Origin: Klebsiella spallanzanii | Lineage (GTDB): Bacteria; Pseudomonadota; Gammaproteobacteria; Enterobacterales; Enterobacteriaceae | Length of the DNA: 64,000 nt | Reading direction: 5' to 3' | NCBI RefSeq assembly: GCF_902158555.1 | Contig: NZ_CABGGS010000002.1 | Coordinates: 1 to 64,000, forward strand | Shown here: piece by piece, positions 25,741 to 35,048 of the stretch | Layout: the number at the start of each line of letters is the position of its first letter | Numbering within the stretch: position 1 is the first letter of the stretch | Position numbers and translations under genes: made by a program | The notes under the pieces: generated by a model | Database searches by the model: none | What the model was told of the DNA's origin: nothing | What the model saw: only the letters and a program-made list of their open reading frames with translations

Positions 25741-28454
25741 TGAATAACGATCAAAAATCTCTCACTCAGGGTTGGGCTGCTATCGCTCAGGGATGCCTTG
25801 ACGCACTCGGATGGGTCAACATCGTACGCTCCGGTTCACGTCGTCTAGACAACGAAGCAGACAAACTCAACCTGAGTTTGCTGCGTACGCGAAATCTGGC
25901 CAACAGCCTGACTCAGGTTGCCAAGACACCGATGACCGTCGGTTTTTTCGGTATTTCTCAGGCAGGGAAATCGTACCTCATTTCAGCGCTCGCTGCTGGT
26001 AGCAACGGGTCACTGGAAGCGCTCTACGGTGAAAGGCGTGTTGACTTTATCAAAGAGGTTAACCCTGTTGGTGGAGGTAAAGAAGCTACGGGGTTGGTCA
26101 CTCGCTTTACCCGTCAGGCTCCCGCCGCGCCAGCTGGATACCCGGTGCCGTTGCGCCTGTTCAGTGAAATCGATTTGGCTAAGATTCTTGCGAACACCTG
26201 GTTTAACGACTTTAATCATGAGCAATTGAGCTATCAACTTGACCAAAGTCGGGTTGAAGAGCGTCTGCGCCCATTCCTGCAGCGGGCTGTGCAGGTACAG
26301 GAATATAATGGCGTCAGTCAGGAAGATGTCGTCGCCTTGTGGGATTATCTTAACGCCTCCTTTAAAAAGTCAGTTGAGAAGCTTGAACACGCCTGGTGGC
26401 CGCAGGTACTGAAAATTGCCCCGACGTTGAGCCCAAATGATCGTGCAGAACTCTTTTCCTTGCTGTGGGGAGAACAGCCAGCCCTCACCGAAACCTACCG
26501 TTCATTAGCCAATGTACTGGTGAAACTGAACCATGCCCGGATGGTATTCGCACCGCTTGAAACGCTGACTGACCACAGCAGCGGCAGCATCATGAACGTA
26601 GATAGCCTGAACAGACTAGGCTCCAGTCAAGATCGCAACGTTGAGATACGTTACTGGAAAGAAGAGCAACAAATTGGTAGCGCCAGCTTAACGCAGGCGG
26701 AACTGGCTGCCTTAACCACCGAACTGATTTTCCCTCTGGCAGAAGTTGAAACCAACAGTGTTGTGGAACAGGTTGATCTGCTCGACTTCCCTGGCTATCG
26801 AGGTCGTCTCAAGATCACCGCTCTTGAACAGGCTGGCCGGGATGGACTTAACGCGATTTCGCAACTCCTGCTTCGCGGAAAAGTTGCCTACCTGTTCGAA
26901 CGCTATACCGATAACCAGGAAATGAACGCGCTTGTCGTATGCGCAAGCTCTGCCAAACAGAGCGACGTTGCTGATGTAGGCCCGGTATTAAACCACTGGG
27001 TAGAGAAAACTCAGGGTAAGAGTGCCGAAGAGCGCGGAGGCCGCAACCCGGGTCTGTTCTGGGCAATAACCATGTGTGATATGCGTATCGTCAACAGCCT
27101 GCAACATACCGAAGGCCAGTTAAAAGAAGGCTGGGAAGGTATGATGCACATGACTCTACTGGAAAGGTTCTCACACTATGACTGGCTTTCGCAATGGGCA
27201 CCTAACCAGCCTTTCAACAACTGTTTCCTGGTACGTAAACCCGGGCTCGATAACCCATTCCTGAGACTTGAAAGTAATGCCGGGCAGGAGCGACTCCTGG
27301 AAGTGTGTATCAGCGATCGTTACCGCGATGTACTCGATAACATGGGCAACACCTTCGTCTGTGGAAAAAATGTGAATGCTCACGTTGCAGAACCGAAAGC
27401 AGCCTGGCAGGCAATGCTCGAACTCAACGACGGCGGAATGTCGCGCCTGACTAAAGCACTTCGCAGCGTCGCCCATCTCGACTTCAAACTAAAACGTTTA
27501 CAGCAACAACTGCTGCAATGTCGCATGGAAACCGGTGATCAACGTCTTGGTCGGTGGTACGAAAAAGACGGTGATGGGCAGATTGTGAAAAAACAAGCGA
27601 TTGCCAAAGAGTTATGGCAGGGTTTGTCTGCATGTTCCCACAGCATGGGGGAGCTTATCGAACGTCTGGTTCTGCCGCCTCAGGAACTCAACAACATTTA
27701 TTTGAGTATTCGCGACCTCGGTCAGGCGCCGCAGACCGAAGGTGAAAACTTGACCATCAATGCTTTTGCAGCCAGCCCGTTTGGTGGTAATCCGTTTGCT
27801 GATAACCCCTTTGCCAGCGACCCCTTTGTGACTACGCCTGTTGCAGCCCCCGTTATTGATACACCAACAACTGTCGCAGCAGAACGCGTAGGCCAGGATG
27901 ATGATTTCGCGCATCAGGCCTTTAAAGCCTGGGTAGCCCACTTGCGGGAGTTGCCACAGCAGCCGTTGCAATGGCGTCAACTGGGCATGAGCAGTGAGCT
28001 GATTAATCAACTCAGCGAAGAGTTAATCACCGCCGCCACACGTTTGGATCTGGAAGGGACATTGAAGCATGCCCTGGCGGGTCAAGAGCAGGCTGAAACA
28101 ACTCGCGTACATATGCGAGCACGTCAGGTTTTGCGCGCTCAACTGACCATGCGTGATTTTATTGCCTGGTTTGGTTATCTCACCCTGCCAGCAGAAAAGG
28201 TACCCAACAGCTATGTAGGGGAGAGAAACAAAGTGTTTCTGCGTCAGAAGCAGCTCGCTAACGATGAGTTGCCACAACTCCCAGCAGTCGCGCCACAGCC
28301 CGGCGTGTCCTATCTGGGTGACTGGCTCTCTGCTTTGATGAGCGTCGTCCTGGACAATGCGGGTCATAGCGCCACACGAGATATTTCCTTCGAACATAAT
28401 CGGCAACTTGGTCAGATTATCAGCCAATTGAAGCAAGAGAACATGCCATGCTAG
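25740..28454 (+). CDS. srfC: SrfC: dynamin-like GTPase-type protein
   Basis: A 904-residue SrfC-family protein. The P-loop GISQAGKS near residue 71 and the G3 motif DLLDFPGYRG near 348 identify a large P-loop GTPase of dynamin-like type. FWAITMCDMR near 440 may hold the G4 base-recognition region, though without a canonical NKxD. Residues about 678-697 contain three NPF or DPF repeats (NPFADNPFASDPF) in a flexible linker. The C-terminal 200 residues are helical. No signal peptide; cytosolic or membrane-peripheral. Dynamin-like proteins remodel membranes, and several bacterial ones act against phage or envelope damage. Start ATG overlaps the srfB stop. The end overlaps the next gene by 7 bp. 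Confidence 0.85.
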   Translation: MNNDQKSLTQGWAAIAQGCLDALGWVNIVRSGSRRLDNEADKLNLSLLRTRNLANSLTQVAKTPMTVGFFGISQAGKSYLISALAAGSNGSLEALYGERRVDFIKEVNPVGGGKEATGLVTRFTRQAPAAPAGYPVPLRLFSEIDLAKILANTWFNDFNHEQLSYQLDQSRVEERLRPFLQRAVQVQEYNGVSQEDVVALWDYLNASFKKSVEKLEHAWWPQVLKIAPTLSPNDRAELFSLLWGEQPALTETYRSLANVLVKLNHARMVFAPLETLTDHSSGSIMNVDSLNRLGSSQDRNVEIRYWKEEQQIGSASLTQAELAALTTELIFPLAEVETNSVVEQVDLLDFPGYRGRLKITALEQAGRDGLNAISQLLLRGKVAYLFERYTDNQEMNALVVCASSAKQSDVADVGPVLNHWVEKTQGKSAEERGGRNPGLFWAITMCDMRIVNSLQHTEGQLKEGWEGMMHMTLLERFSHYDWLSQWAPNQPFNNCFLVRKPGLDNPFLRLESNAGQERLLEVCISDRYRDVLDNMGNTFVCGKNVNAHVAEPKAAWQAMLELNDGGMSRLTKALRSVAHLDFKLKRLQQQLLQCRMETGDQRLGRWYEKDGDGQIVKKQAIAKELWQGLSACSHSMGELIERLVLPPQELNNIYLSIRDLGQAPQTEGENLTINAFAASPFGGNPFADNPFASDPFVTTPVAAPVIDTPTTVAAERVGQDDDFAHQAFKAWVAHLRELPQQPLQWRQLGMSSELINQLSEELITAATRLDLEGTLKHALAGQEQAETTRVHMRARQVLRAQLTMRDFIAWFGYLTLPAEKVPNSYVGERNKVFLRQKQLANDELPQLPAVAPQPGVSYLGDWLSALMSVVLDNAGHSATRDISFEHNRQLGQIISQLKQENMPC

Positions 28455-29461
28455 CTAAAATCATCGCCTGCCAGCCGGCAGAGCCAGGTACTGCACAACT
28501 GATGGTCCGCCTGCGTGGTGAAACCACAATATTGACTAATCTGACCTTTACTCTGTGTAATAACGAGCAGAACTACCTGCAACCCAATGGCAGTTGGAGC
28601 CCGGCGCAACACTGGTTTACCGTGAACGGCGGTTATGCGTTGAATAATGGTAGCGGTTTTCGTATTGGCCCAACATTGCTTGATCCATTGCTGGCAACGG
28701 CAAGCCAGGTACAAATTCAGATCAAGCTCGATTCTGGGGAAACACGCAATACCACATTACAACTGGAGCGGAACGAACTGCTCTCTTCTGAAGCAAGAGG
28801 TGAAACAGGCAACTATAGCGGCAGCAGCATGCTGGCTACTCCAGAAGATTCTTCTGAGCCCGTCATTGCGACAGAAACCGGTGTTGCCCCTGCGCCTGTA
28901 GAGCCGATTATTCATTCTGAAGTGAGAACTCCGGCAAAATCGGGGCCTTCCCGCCTTCCTGTCATTAGCGCTGTAATACTGGCATTAGTCGTGATTGCCA
29001 GTGCTCTGTGGTGGTTTTTAGGCCGGGATAAATCACCGGAAGTCGCCTACGTTGAACAAGCTCAGCAAGAAACACCAGCGACTGCACCCACCGCCGCACC
29101 AGAGCCTGTCGCTCACAGCACCTGTTCTGCACAGGGATTAAACAGCCAGAACGAGCTTGATTTCGTCCAGAGCTGCGTTCTGGAAAAACTCGACAGTGAC
29201 AAGCTGCTGACCATTATCCAGGCAGCAAAAGAGGCTAAAAAATGTGGTGTTGCACAGCGTCTGTATGCTAACCGTGCTCAGAGTGGCGATACCAAAATCG
29301 CGATCGTGTACGCAAGTGAATACGATCCTAAATATCACCAGCCAAGTGAATGTTTCAAAGCGCCGGATAAAGATACTGCAGCATATTGGTACGAAACGGT
29401 TCTGCAAACAGAGCCTGACAACCAAACGGCCAAACAGCGCCTTGAGGAGCTAGGAAAATGA
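28448..29461 (+). CDS. Single-pass inner-membrane protein of the srf-like operon
   Basis: A 337-residue protein. Residues 1-115 form a small beta-rich domain (LRGETTILTNLTFTL, NGSWSPAQHWFTVNGG, GFRIGPTLLDPLL). After a linker there is one transmembrane helix (about 174-193, VISAVILALVVIASALWWFL). The C-terminal periplasmic part has four cysteines (STCSAQ, QSCVLE, KKCGVA, SECFKA) and ends in a Sel1/TPR-like unit (YASEYDP, PDKDTAAYWYETVLQTEPDNQTAKQRLEEL). Orientation N-in, C-out is inferred from context, since the flanking charges are ambiguous. It overlaps srfC by 7 bp and the vWA gene by 4 bp. No family recognised. It probably links the cytosolic and periplasmic parts of the same complex. Confidence 0.65.
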   Translation: MLAKIIACQPAEPGTAQLMVRLRGETTILTNLTFTLCNNEQNYLQPNGSWSPAQHWFTVNGGYALNNGSGFRIGPTLLDPLLATASQVQIQIKLDSGETRNTTLQLERNELLSSEARGETGNYSGSSMLATPEDSSEPVIATETGVAPAPVEPIIHSEVRTPAKSGPSRLPVISAVILALVVIASALWWFLGRDKSPEVAYVEQAQQETPATAPTAAPEPVAHSTCSAQGLNSQNELDFVQSCVLEKLDSDKLLTIIQAAKEAKKCGVAQRLYANRAQSGDTKIAIVYASEYDPKYHQPSECFKAPDKDTAAYWYETVLQTEPDNQTAKQRLEELGK

Positions 29462-31419
29462 CTAGAAATCCGGTGAGTCTTCTGGCTCTGCCATTATGTG
29501 GCCTGCTGCTCAGCGGGCATGTATTTGCCACTGATGGCGACAAACCTCTGCTCCAAGAAGGTAAGAAAACGTTATATCAACGTGTTCTCACTACCCCGGG
29601 CTGCAAACTTGGTACTGCCGCAGGTGATGATAAAGGTCAATTACAGCCGGCCTTCAGCAGCCTGTATGTTTATCAAAAAGAAGATGCAAACGGCCAGAGC
29701 TGGCTTAAGGTCGGGCCGGATAGCTTTGGTAAAACTATTGGCTGGTTACCAAAGTCATGTACCGTCGACTGGAAAATGCAGCTCACATTGGCATTTACCA
29801 ACCCGGCAAACCGTGACCGTTTGCTGTTCTTTAAAGAGAGAAAAAGCCTTGATGATATTCTCTCTGCTCCCGATCCCGTATCGCTGGTTGCCCCGCTTCG
29901 CGCCAGGTTAAAACGAGATGGCCACGCCGAGGGTATTCAGGCTGAGGAGCCCGAATATTTTGTCGATCTGCAAAAGCAGTTTTATCTGTTGCCAATCCTG
30001 AGCGGCGAAGAGGTCATGACTGAAGATGGCTTCTATACTCGTCTGCTTAACGTAGCCTCCGTCAGTAAAGCTGAAACGGCTAAAAAGCAAGAAGATAACG
30101 TAAATCAATTGAAAGGGTTTAACGCCTCGGTGGTCTTCGTTATCGACTCAACAATTTCAATGGGGCCTTATATTGAGCGCACCAAAGACGCGGTTAATAA
30201 GATCTATGGCAAGATCAAACAAGAGCATCTGGATGAGCAGGTTAAGTTTGGACTGATCTCATTTCGTTCAAATACCAAAGCCGTTCCGGGCCTGGAATAC
30301 CGCACAAAGATTTACGCGGATCCTAACCATGTGAAAGATGGTGCGGATTTCCTGAATAAGGTCGCTGATTTAAAAGAAGCGAAAGTCTCCAGTTCTCTGT
30401 ATGACGAGGATGCGTATTCCGGCGTGCTGTCAGCTATAGATGACATTGACTGGAGTCCGTTTGGTGCACGTTACGTGGTCCTGATTACCGATGCAGGAGC
30501 TATTGACGGCAGCAACAAGCTGTCAGGTACCGGTCTGGATGCCAGCCAGCTTCGTCTTGAGGCGGGTAACCGTGGTATTGCTATCTATACACTGCACCTA
30601 AAAACATCAGGTGGTAAAGATAACCATACCAAAGCTGAAAGCCAGTACCGCGATCTCTCCAATTTTGACAGTACCCAGTCCAACCTTTACCAAGCCGTAA
30701 ATGCCGGTGATATCAAGATGTTTGGTCAGCAGGTAGATGCGCTAGCTTCCGCCATTACTGAGCAGGTTAAATCTGCTTACATGGGTGATGCTGCAATTGG
30801 TAGTGCGCTTTACGCTAAAGACGATGGACAAAAACTGACGCCGGAGCAAAAGCTACTTCAGGATACGGCATTAATTGGACATGCCATGCAGTTGGCTTAT
30901 CTGGGTAAGCGCAACAGCACGCAAGCCCCGTTAGTCTTTCAGGCATGGATTAGCGATCGCGACCTGATTAAGCAAAACATTCCTACCACCGACGTTCGTG
31001 TTCTCTTGACCAAAGGTCAGCTAAGCGACTTAAGCGATGCTGTCAGCCAGATCCTTAAAGCAGCAAATGAGGGGATGATCTCTCCGACCAAAATGTTTGA
31101 GCAACTGCGTACTGTTGCGGCAACCATGGGCGCTGATCCTAACCAGCTGAAACAACAGGATAATGCACGCATTGGCGATCTGGGTGTACTGGGAGAATAT
31201 CTGGCCGATCTTCCCTATAAGAGCGATGTCCTGAACCTCGACGAAGAGACCTGGAAAAGCTGGGATGGATTGTCACAGGAGAAATTTATCCGCACGCTCT
31301 CATCCAAACTGCGTCATTACCAAAAATATAACTCCGATGTTGATCGCTGGGTTGAGCTGGCAAAAGGAAGCGATCCGCGCGATCGCGTTTATCCCATACC
31401 ACTGGAAATGATGCCCTGA
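29458..31419 (+). CDS. Periplasmic von Willebrand factor A domain protein
   Basis: A 653-residue exported protein. The N-terminal signal peptide ends near VFATDG. Next comes an SH3-like segment (SLYVYQKEDANGQSWLKVG, ending GWLPKSCTVDW). The vWA domain starts near residue 224 with VVFVIDSTISMGPY, a DxTxS variant of the metal-ion (MIDAS) site, followed by LISFRSNT and YVVLITDAGAID with the later MIDAS aspartate. The C-terminal 230 residues are helical and unrecognised. vWA domains bind protein partners through a metal ion. TerY-type vWA proteins accompany TerD proteins in tellurite/stress systems, which parallels the TerD-like domain upstream. Start and stop each overlap the neighbouring genes. 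Confidence 0.83.
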   Translation: MTRNPVSLLALPLCGLLLSGHVFATDGDKPLLQEGKKTLYQRVLTTPGCKLGTAAGDDKGQLQPAFSSLYVYQKEDANGQSWLKVGPDSFGKTIGWLPKSCTVDWKMQLTLAFTNPANRDRLLFFKERKSLDDILSAPDPVSLVAPLRARLKRDGHAEGIQAEEPEYFVDLQKQFYLLPILSGEEVMTEDGFYTRLLNVASVSKAETAKKQEDNVNQLKGFNASVVFVIDSTISMGPYIERTKDAVNKIYGKIKQEHLDEQVKFGLISFRSNTKAVPGLEYRTKIYADPNHVKDGADFLNKVADLKEAKVSSSLYDEDAYSGVLSAIDDIDWSPFGARYVVLITDAGAIDGSNKLSGTGLDASQLRLEAGNRGIAIYTLHLKTSGGKDNHTKAESQYRDLSNFDSTQSNLYQAVNAGDIKMFGQQVDALASAITEQVKSAYMGDAAIGSALYAKDDGQKLTPEQKLLQDTALIGHAMQLAYLGKRNSTQAPLVFQAWISDRDLIKQNIPTTDVRVLLTKGQLSDLSDAVSQILKAANEGMISPTKMFEQLRTVAATMGADPNQLKQQDNARIGDLGVLGEYLADLPYKSDVLNLDEETWKSWDGLSQEKFIRTLSSKLRHYQKYNSDVDRWVELAKGSDPRDRVYPIPLEMMP

Positions 31420-32144
31420 TGCTGCGCATAGAAGAGTTGTGCGTTGTTCGCGGTCATGGCATTCATGCTCACCGGGTTTACCTGCCGCAGCTCACGCTGC
31501 GGTCAGGCCAGGTGGTCGCGGTCACAGGTGAAAGTGGATGTGGAAAAAGCACGCTACTGGAAGCCATCGGCTTATTACTGCAGCCCAGTAAGATCGGGTG
31601 CTTCGAGCTGGACGAAGGTGCACAGCAATTTGATATCGCCACGCTAATAAAGGATGAACAGCATAATGAACTGGCGGATATTCGCGCCCGTCAGCTTGGC
31701 TTTGTGTTGCAAAATGGGGGGTTGCTTCCCTATCTGAGCGTCAAAGATAACATCCTTCTGCCGTGTCAGTTGCTGGGATTACGCCCCGACAACGCGCTGC
31801 TGGACAAAGTAATCAATGCTCTCAAACTTGCGCCATTATTGGCCAAATATCCAACGCAGTTGTCGTTTGGTGAACGACAGAGAACCGCTTTTGCACGTGC
31901 GATATTACACCGTCCAAAGCTGGTACTGGCGGATGAACCAACAGCCGCACTTGACCCCTGCAACGCAAAGAAATTATTTAACCTGTTTATTGAGCTGGTT
32001 CGCCAGGAAGGCATGATGGCGCTGATTGTTTGCCACGACTGGCCGCTGGTACAACATTTCAATTTACCCTGTTTAACTGCCCAGCCTGAACCGTTAGTGG
32101 CATCGTCGAAGCACGAACAGGGAGGAACCTATTTTGTCCTTTAA
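31419..32144 (+). CDS. ABC transporter ATP-binding protein (LolD/MacB type)
   Basis: A 241-residue ABC ATPase. Walker A GESGCGKST near residue 37, Q-loop FVLQNGGLLPYLS, signature LSFGERQRTAFARA near 147, Walker B LVLADEPTAALDP near 167 and H-loop VCHDW are all present. The closest type is the LolD/MacB/FtsE group that pairs with FtsX-like permeases and drives mechanical work across the inner membrane, such as lipoprotein release or substrate extrusion. Start overlaps the vWA stop. The end overlaps the permease gene by 11 bp. Confidence 0.92.
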   Translation: MLRIEELCVVRGHGIHAHRVYLPQLTLRSGQVVAVTGESGCGKSTLLEAIGLLLQPSKIGCFELDEGAQQFDIATLIKDEQHNELADIRARQLGFVLQNGGLLPYLSVKDNILLPCQLLGLRPDNALLDKVINALKLAPLLAKYPTQLSFGERQRTAFARAILHRPKLVLADEPTAALDPCNAKKLFNLFIELVRQEGMMALIVCHDWPLVQHFNLPCLTAQPEPLVASSKHEQGGTYFVL

Positions 32145-33348
32145 CCGAGCCAGACTGCTGGGCCGCCTGGCTATGCAAGACCTGTGGCACGATCGCATCA
32201 TTTCTTTTTGCATCGTTTCTTCTCTCGTTGCTGTCATCGCACCTTTATTACTTCTTTTCGGTTTGCGTTTTGGGATTGTGAACCAGCTGCAAGAAGATCT
32301 AGCCAGTGACCCTCGCAACCTGGAAATCCGTATGCTGAGTAGCGGCGTCTACAACCAAAATTGGATCGAACAATTACGGAAGCGACCCGATGTAGGTTTC
32401 GCCATCGGACAAACGCGTTCGCTAAATACGCTTGCTGATCTGCAAACAGACAGCACACATTTCATTGAGAACGCTGAAGTTATTCCAACAGACTCAGGGG
32501 ACCCTTTACTCAAGTCCCTTGAGCTCCATCAGGAAAACGAGGTTGTCATTACCCAGGAAGCAGCACGTAAATTAGCGGTGAGTGTCGGTGATTCGCTCTT
32601 TTTGCGAGTAGGCAGAATGCTTGATGAACGTCGGGAATGGGGACGAAAAAGCGTTACCGTCGTGGGGATTTTACCTGCGACCTATTTTAATCGTGCCGCG
32701 ATCTTTACCCAGCCTTCGTTATTGCTGGCGCTTGAACATTTCCGCGATGGCTATGCGGTAACCGGGTTGGGGATGACCACCGGTGTGCAGCTTGACGGTA
32801 AACTACCGCTCTACGCGCGCGCCAGATTATACGCCCGTGATATTGATCAGGTTGCCAGCCTTGAGCGCGATCTCCGGGAACAGCGTATCGAAACCACCAG
32901 CCGTCTGGCTGATATAGAAAATGTGAAAAGCATCAATCGTGTTTTGGGCATTATTTTTAATACCATTGCCGCCACCGCACTCATTGGCTGTACTGCCTCA
33001 CTTACAGGCTCATTGATCGCGAATGTTGATCGCAAACGTAAACATATAGCTGTCCTCCGCCTGCTCGGTTTTACCCGTCCGGCAGTGGGGGGCTATGTGA
33101 TTTTTCAAGGCTGTCTGCTTAGTCTGGTAGCTTATATCGGTGGCTTTGCGATTTACCTTTTAGCCAGTCAGGTCTTTAACCAGGCTTTAGCAGGCAGCCA
33201 GGCAACGGGTCAGATGATTTGTAAGATCACCCCGTTGCACGGCCTCATCGCTCTGATACTCACCAATGTCGTAGCGACACTGGTCGCAGGCATTGGTGCC
33301 TGGCGCGCCATTAATATTGAACCTGCGCAGAGCCTGCGCGAGGCATAA
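32134..33348 (+). CDS. FtsX/MacB-like ABC permease
   Basis: A 404-residue permease. One N-terminal transmembrane helix (about 26-46), a large periplasmic domain (about 50-270), then three helices (about 275-298, 320-343, 370-392) with the FtsX-domain end (VATLVAGIGAWRAINIEPAQSLREA). This is the layout of LolC/E and MacB-type mechanotransmission transporters. The TTG start is chosen because GGAGG lies 8 bp upstream and the overlap with the ATPase gene is typical. The next in-frame ATG is at codon 15. Together with the ATPase it probably moves lipoproteins or pulls on a periplasmic partner. Confidence 0.88.
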   Translation: MSFNRARLLGRLAMQDLWHDRIISFCIVSSLVAVIAPLLLLFGLRFGIVNQLQEDLASDPRNLEIRMLSSGVYNQNWIEQLRKRPDVGFAIGQTRSLNTLADLQTDSTHFIENAEVIPTDSGDPLLKSLELHQENEVVITQEAARKLAVSVGDSLFLRVGRMLDERREWGRKSVTVVGILPATYFNRAAIFTQPSLLLALEHFRDGYAVTGLGMTTGVQLDGKLPLYARARLYARDIDQVASLERDLREQRIETTSRLADIENVKSINRVLGIIFNTIAATALIGCTASLTGSLIANVDRKRKHIAVLRLLGFTRPAVGGYVIFQGCLLSLVAYIGGFAIYLLASQVFNQALAGSQATGQMICKITPLHGLIALILTNVVATLVAGIGAWRAINIEPAQSLREA

Positions 33349-33384
33349 CCCTTATTCCTACTTGCTCATTTGCGGAGAACGTTC

Positions 33385-34953
33385 ATGGCCTTTACCCCTT
33401 CTACATTATCACGCTTGCTAGCGCTGGCGCTGCTGGTGAAGATATCGCCCGTGCTGGCTGAACCGTGGGCAGAGAAAATCTATAATCCCAAGCCGGATAG
33501 CGAAGATATTGTTTTGCCAATGCCCTGTGAAGGCTCTATGGTTTTCCGTAAGATAGAAATTCCGGTCTCAGGTCCTTTGGATGATATGCCGATCACCTTA
33601 GGAGAAGATGGCGGAGAATGGGGTTTCGTTGAACACAGTTATCCAACCTTCATCGCCGGTAGCTTTACCGAAAGCAAAAAAAGTAGAGGTCGTTACTATT
33701 TGATGGCCAAATATGAACTGACAGCATTGCAATACCAGGCATTAACCAATGATACCTGCCCTACACCATCACGTAAGTTAAGCATCGCAGAAACCAATAT
33801 CAGTTGGTTCGATGCGGTAAATTTTGCCGATAAATATAACCAGTGGTTACGCACGAATGCTCTCGACAAATTACCGAAAGAGGATGGCAACCCTGGATTT
33901 TTACGTCTGCCTACTGAAGTAGAATGGGAATTTGCTGCACGTGGCGGTCTCAAGGTAAACAGTGCGGAATTCCGTGATTCCCACTATCCAATGGATGACA
34001 TGAAGAATTACGAATGGTATTCCGGCCCACAGTCCTCTAACGGCAAAGTACAGCTTATTGGGCTATTGAACCCTAATCCCCTCGGCCTGCACGATATGCT
34101 GGGTAACGTCTCTGAGATGATGTTTACCCCATTTTATCTCAACAAAATCAACAGACTTCACGGCCAGGCTGGTGGTTTTGTGGTTCGAGGAGGCAGCGTC
34201 ATCTCGAATGAATCAGAGATCCGTAGCGCGGCCCGTAAAGAAATTAACTACTACGATGAAGCTCATCCTTTCACCAGCAAAACAACCGGTCTGCGTCTGG
34301 TACTAGTCTCACCGGCCATTACATCAACAGACCGCGTGAAACAGCTGGAGAAAAACTGGGCTACGCTCGGTGCCGATAAACCGGTCATAGATAAAAGCAA
34401 AGAAGACCCCACAGACACCGCTAAAGCGCTGGGAAGCCTGGCATCAGGCGTTGAAGACACCGAACTGAAAAAGAAACTGAAGGATCTGGAAAATCAGCTG
34501 CGCGCCAGCAATCAGCAACAAAAGGAAGAACGGGCACAATCCACCCGCGCCAGCCTTAACCTCGGCTCATTCCTTTGCACAAAATTGCAGGATGATGGTC
34601 GCTTTCTTGACTTCCTCAATCACAACTATGAATTGCTGTGTAAGGATAAAGATGCCAGTGATAAAAATTGCTCTATCCGAAAAACAAAACTTGGTGAGCA
34701 AACAGATCACCTGCAACAGCTGACGAGTTACTACGCCAGTAGTCTGGTTGATTCAGCCACGCTTTATAGTGAGGAAGGTCTGAAACATGAAGTGACGGTT
34801 TTCGATCAAATGCTCACACTGAACAAACGTCTTACAGGTCTTAAGCCATTCCTCGCCGCGCACTGGCAGAATCAGCAAAAATATCTGGAAAACGGGAAAA
34901 TTGATACAGCTAATTGGCTGGAAAACTGTAAGAAAATTAAAAGTACTAACTAA
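33385..34953 (+). CDS. Periplasmic SUMF1/formylglycine-generating-enzyme-like protein
   Basis: A 522-residue exported protein. Signal peptide MAFTPSTLSRLLALALLVKISPVLA. The FGE-sulfatase (SUMF1) fold spans about 40-315: YYLMAKYELTALQYQALT, ISWFDAVNFADKYNQWL, FLRLPTEVEWEFAARGG, NPLGLHDMLGNVSEMM, VVRGGSVISNESEIRSAARKE and TGLRLVL. The cysteine pair that binds copper in true formylglycine-generating enzymes is absent from the RSAAR segment, so it is probably a binding module rather than an active oxidase. The C-terminal 200 residues are a coiled coil (TELKKKLKDLENQLRASNQQ) plus a helical domain with cysteines. ATG at 33385 has GGAG upstream. Last gene of the operon. The IS21 element begins 4 bp after its stop. 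Confidence 0.85.
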   Translation: MAFTPSTLSRLLALALLVKISPVLAEPWAEKIYNPKPDSEDIVLPMPCEGSMVFRKIEIPVSGPLDDMPITLGEDGGEWGFVEHSYPTFIAGSFTESKKSRGRYYLMAKYELTALQYQALTNDTCPTPSRKLSIAETNISWFDAVNFADKYNQWLRTNALDKLPKEDGNPGFLRLPTEVEWEFAARGGLKVNSAEFRDSHYPMDDMKNYEWYSGPQSSNGKVQLIGLLNPNPLGLHDMLGNVSEMMFTPFYLNKINRLHGQAGGFVVRGGSVISNESEIRSAARKEINYYDEAHPFTSKTTGLRLVLVSPAITSTDRVKQLEKNWATLGADKPVIDKSKEDPTDTAKALGSLASGVEDTELKKKLKDLENQLRASNQQQKEERAQSTRASLNLGSFLCTKLQDDGRFLDFLNHNYELLCKDKDASDKNCSIRKTKLGEQTDHLQQLTSYYASSLVDSATLYSEEGLKHEVTVFDQMLTLNKRLTGLKPFLAAHWQNQQKYLENGKIDTANWLENCKKIKSTN

Positions 34954-35048
34954 TCTATGAGACGACAATAAGTCAGTCCGCCTGGTGCTGATTATTCTGG
35001 CCGGTTTTGTAATCTGAGTGTCATGTACATGATCCAACAGGAAATGGT

